A stretch of 6,141 nt of DNA. It comes from an uncultured Eubacteriales bacterium (GTDB taxonomy: Bacteria; Bacillota; Clostridia; Lachnospirales; Lachnospiraceae). Made by a program: the position numbers and the translations under genes. Positions 5,790 through 6,141 of this stretch are shown here, in pieces. The stretch is from NCBI GenBank assembly GCA_902772745.1, contig CACYBV010000017.1, forward strand, positions 1-6,141. The letters are read 5' to 3'. Position 1 is the first letter of the stretch, and each line of letters starts with the position of its first letter. The notes beneath the pieces were generated by a model. It was not told the origin of the DNA, did no database searches, and worked only from the letters and a program-made list of their open reading frames with translations.

Positions 5790-5840
5790 TGTCATTCCGA
5801 CCGGAGACCGTATGCTGAAGCGTAAGAATCCCGTAATTAC
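5790..5840. repeat. Dispersed intergenic repeat, copy B (between gyrB and gyrA)
   Basis: Shares TGTCATTCCGACCGG (5790-5804) exactly with copy A, then after a 21-bp divergent middle shares GAATCCC (5826-5832) and AATTAC (5835-5840). Same orientation relative to transcription as copy A. It begins directly after the gyrB stop codon, so it would be the first part of the gyrB-gyrA spacer in a joint mRNA. The rest of the spacer (5742-5789) is GC-rich with short self-complementary stretches such as GGGATCCC and CCCGGG. Confidence 0.75.
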
Positions 5841-5841
5841 T

Positions 5842-6141
5842 TTACTTCTCCACTCTCACATCGTACGCATCCACCGTCGCGTACTTCGCGTTCTTCTCGA
5901 TAAAATCTCTTCTCGGCTCGACATTGTCCCCCATCAGCACGTTGAAGGTGCGGTCGATGATCGCCGCTTCCTCCTCGTCATAGAGAACCTTCCTGAGAAT
6001 CCGCCGCTCGGGATCCATCGTCGTCTCCCAGAGCTGGTCCTCGTCCATTTCACCGAGACCTTTGTACCGCTGGATCTTGTTTCCGGAGTCACGGCCGACT
6101 TCCTTCAGAATATTGTCCAGCTCCTCGTCCGAATACGCATA
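5842..6141 (-). CDS. gyrB: DNA gyrase subunit B, C-terminal 99 residues (runs off right edge)
   Basis: The end of the ATPase/TOPRIM subunit of gyrase. The frame is open to base 6141, so the visible part begins inside the TOPRIM domain with YAYSDEELD. The family signature IQRYKGLGEMDEDQLWETTM is complete, followed by DPERRILRKV, TFNVLMGD and VEPRRDFIEKNAKY, the usual GyrB/ParE C-terminus. The protein continues about a dozen residues beyond that block to a TAA at 5842-5844. ParE shares most of these motifs; the call as GyrB rests mainly on the adjacent gene being a clear GyrA with a GyrA-box. The ATPase domain and the catalytic EGDSA region lie outside the window. Probably in one operon with gyrA. 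Confidence 0.92.
   Translation of the reverse strand, partial: YAYSDEELDNILKEVGRDSGNKIQRYKGLGEMDEDQLWETTMDPERRILRKVLYDEEEAAIIDRTFNVLMGDNVEPRRDFIEKNAKYATVDAYDVRVEK

Noticed and set aside
1..6141. CRISPR array, tRNA/rRNA gene, insertion sequence or prophage
   Set aside because: No regularly spaced repeats, no tRNA-like or rRNA sequence and no transposase, integrase or phage protein were seen on either strand.

Overview
The window looks like a piece of a Bacillota chromosome, most likely Clostridia of the Lachnospiraceae/Oscillospiraceae kind. This rests on strong AGGAGG-type ribosome binding sites, moderately GC-rich codon use, a gyrB-gyrA pair and the style of the GyrA, ThuA and ThrH proteins. 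The taxonomic call is an inference from protein character, not a database match. All six genes lie on the minus strand, so transcription runs from high to low coordinates.

In transcription order: (1) the last 99 codons of gyrB (to 5842); (2) a 122-bp gap with a dispersed-repeat copy and a perfect 14-bp palindrome touching the gyrA ribosome binding site; (3) complete gyrA (3194-5719); (4) after only 29 bp, a ThuA-family gene (2442-3164); (5) a 183-bp gap with a second copy of the dispersed repeat and a nested inverted repeat holding a perfect TATAAT; (6) thrH (1659-2258), a HAD-fold phosphoserine phosphatase/homoserine phosphotransferase; (7) a 309-bp gap with a strong 14-bp hairpin and a good promoter candidate; (8) a gene for a zinc-ribbon, multi-pass membrane protein (105-1349); (9) an ATGA-coupled gene that runs off the left edge.

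The gyrase subunits work together as the A2B2 supercoiling enzyme and are probably cotranscribed; the ThuA gene may ride on the same transcript. thrH belongs to serine/threonine metabolism and has no visible partner here. The membrane protein and its overlapping partner appear to be a separate translationally coupled unit of unknown function.

The points most worth a second look are the GyrA residues at drug-contact positions (Gly where Asp/Glu is usual in the quinolone pocket; changes at several simocyclinone-contact positions), the paired intergenic repeats, the hairpin in the 309-bp gap, and the uncharacterised zinc-ribbon membrane module with its 20-residue repeat. I found no CRISPR array, tRNA, rRNA, transposase or phage gene, and no convincing sign of an entirely new system.
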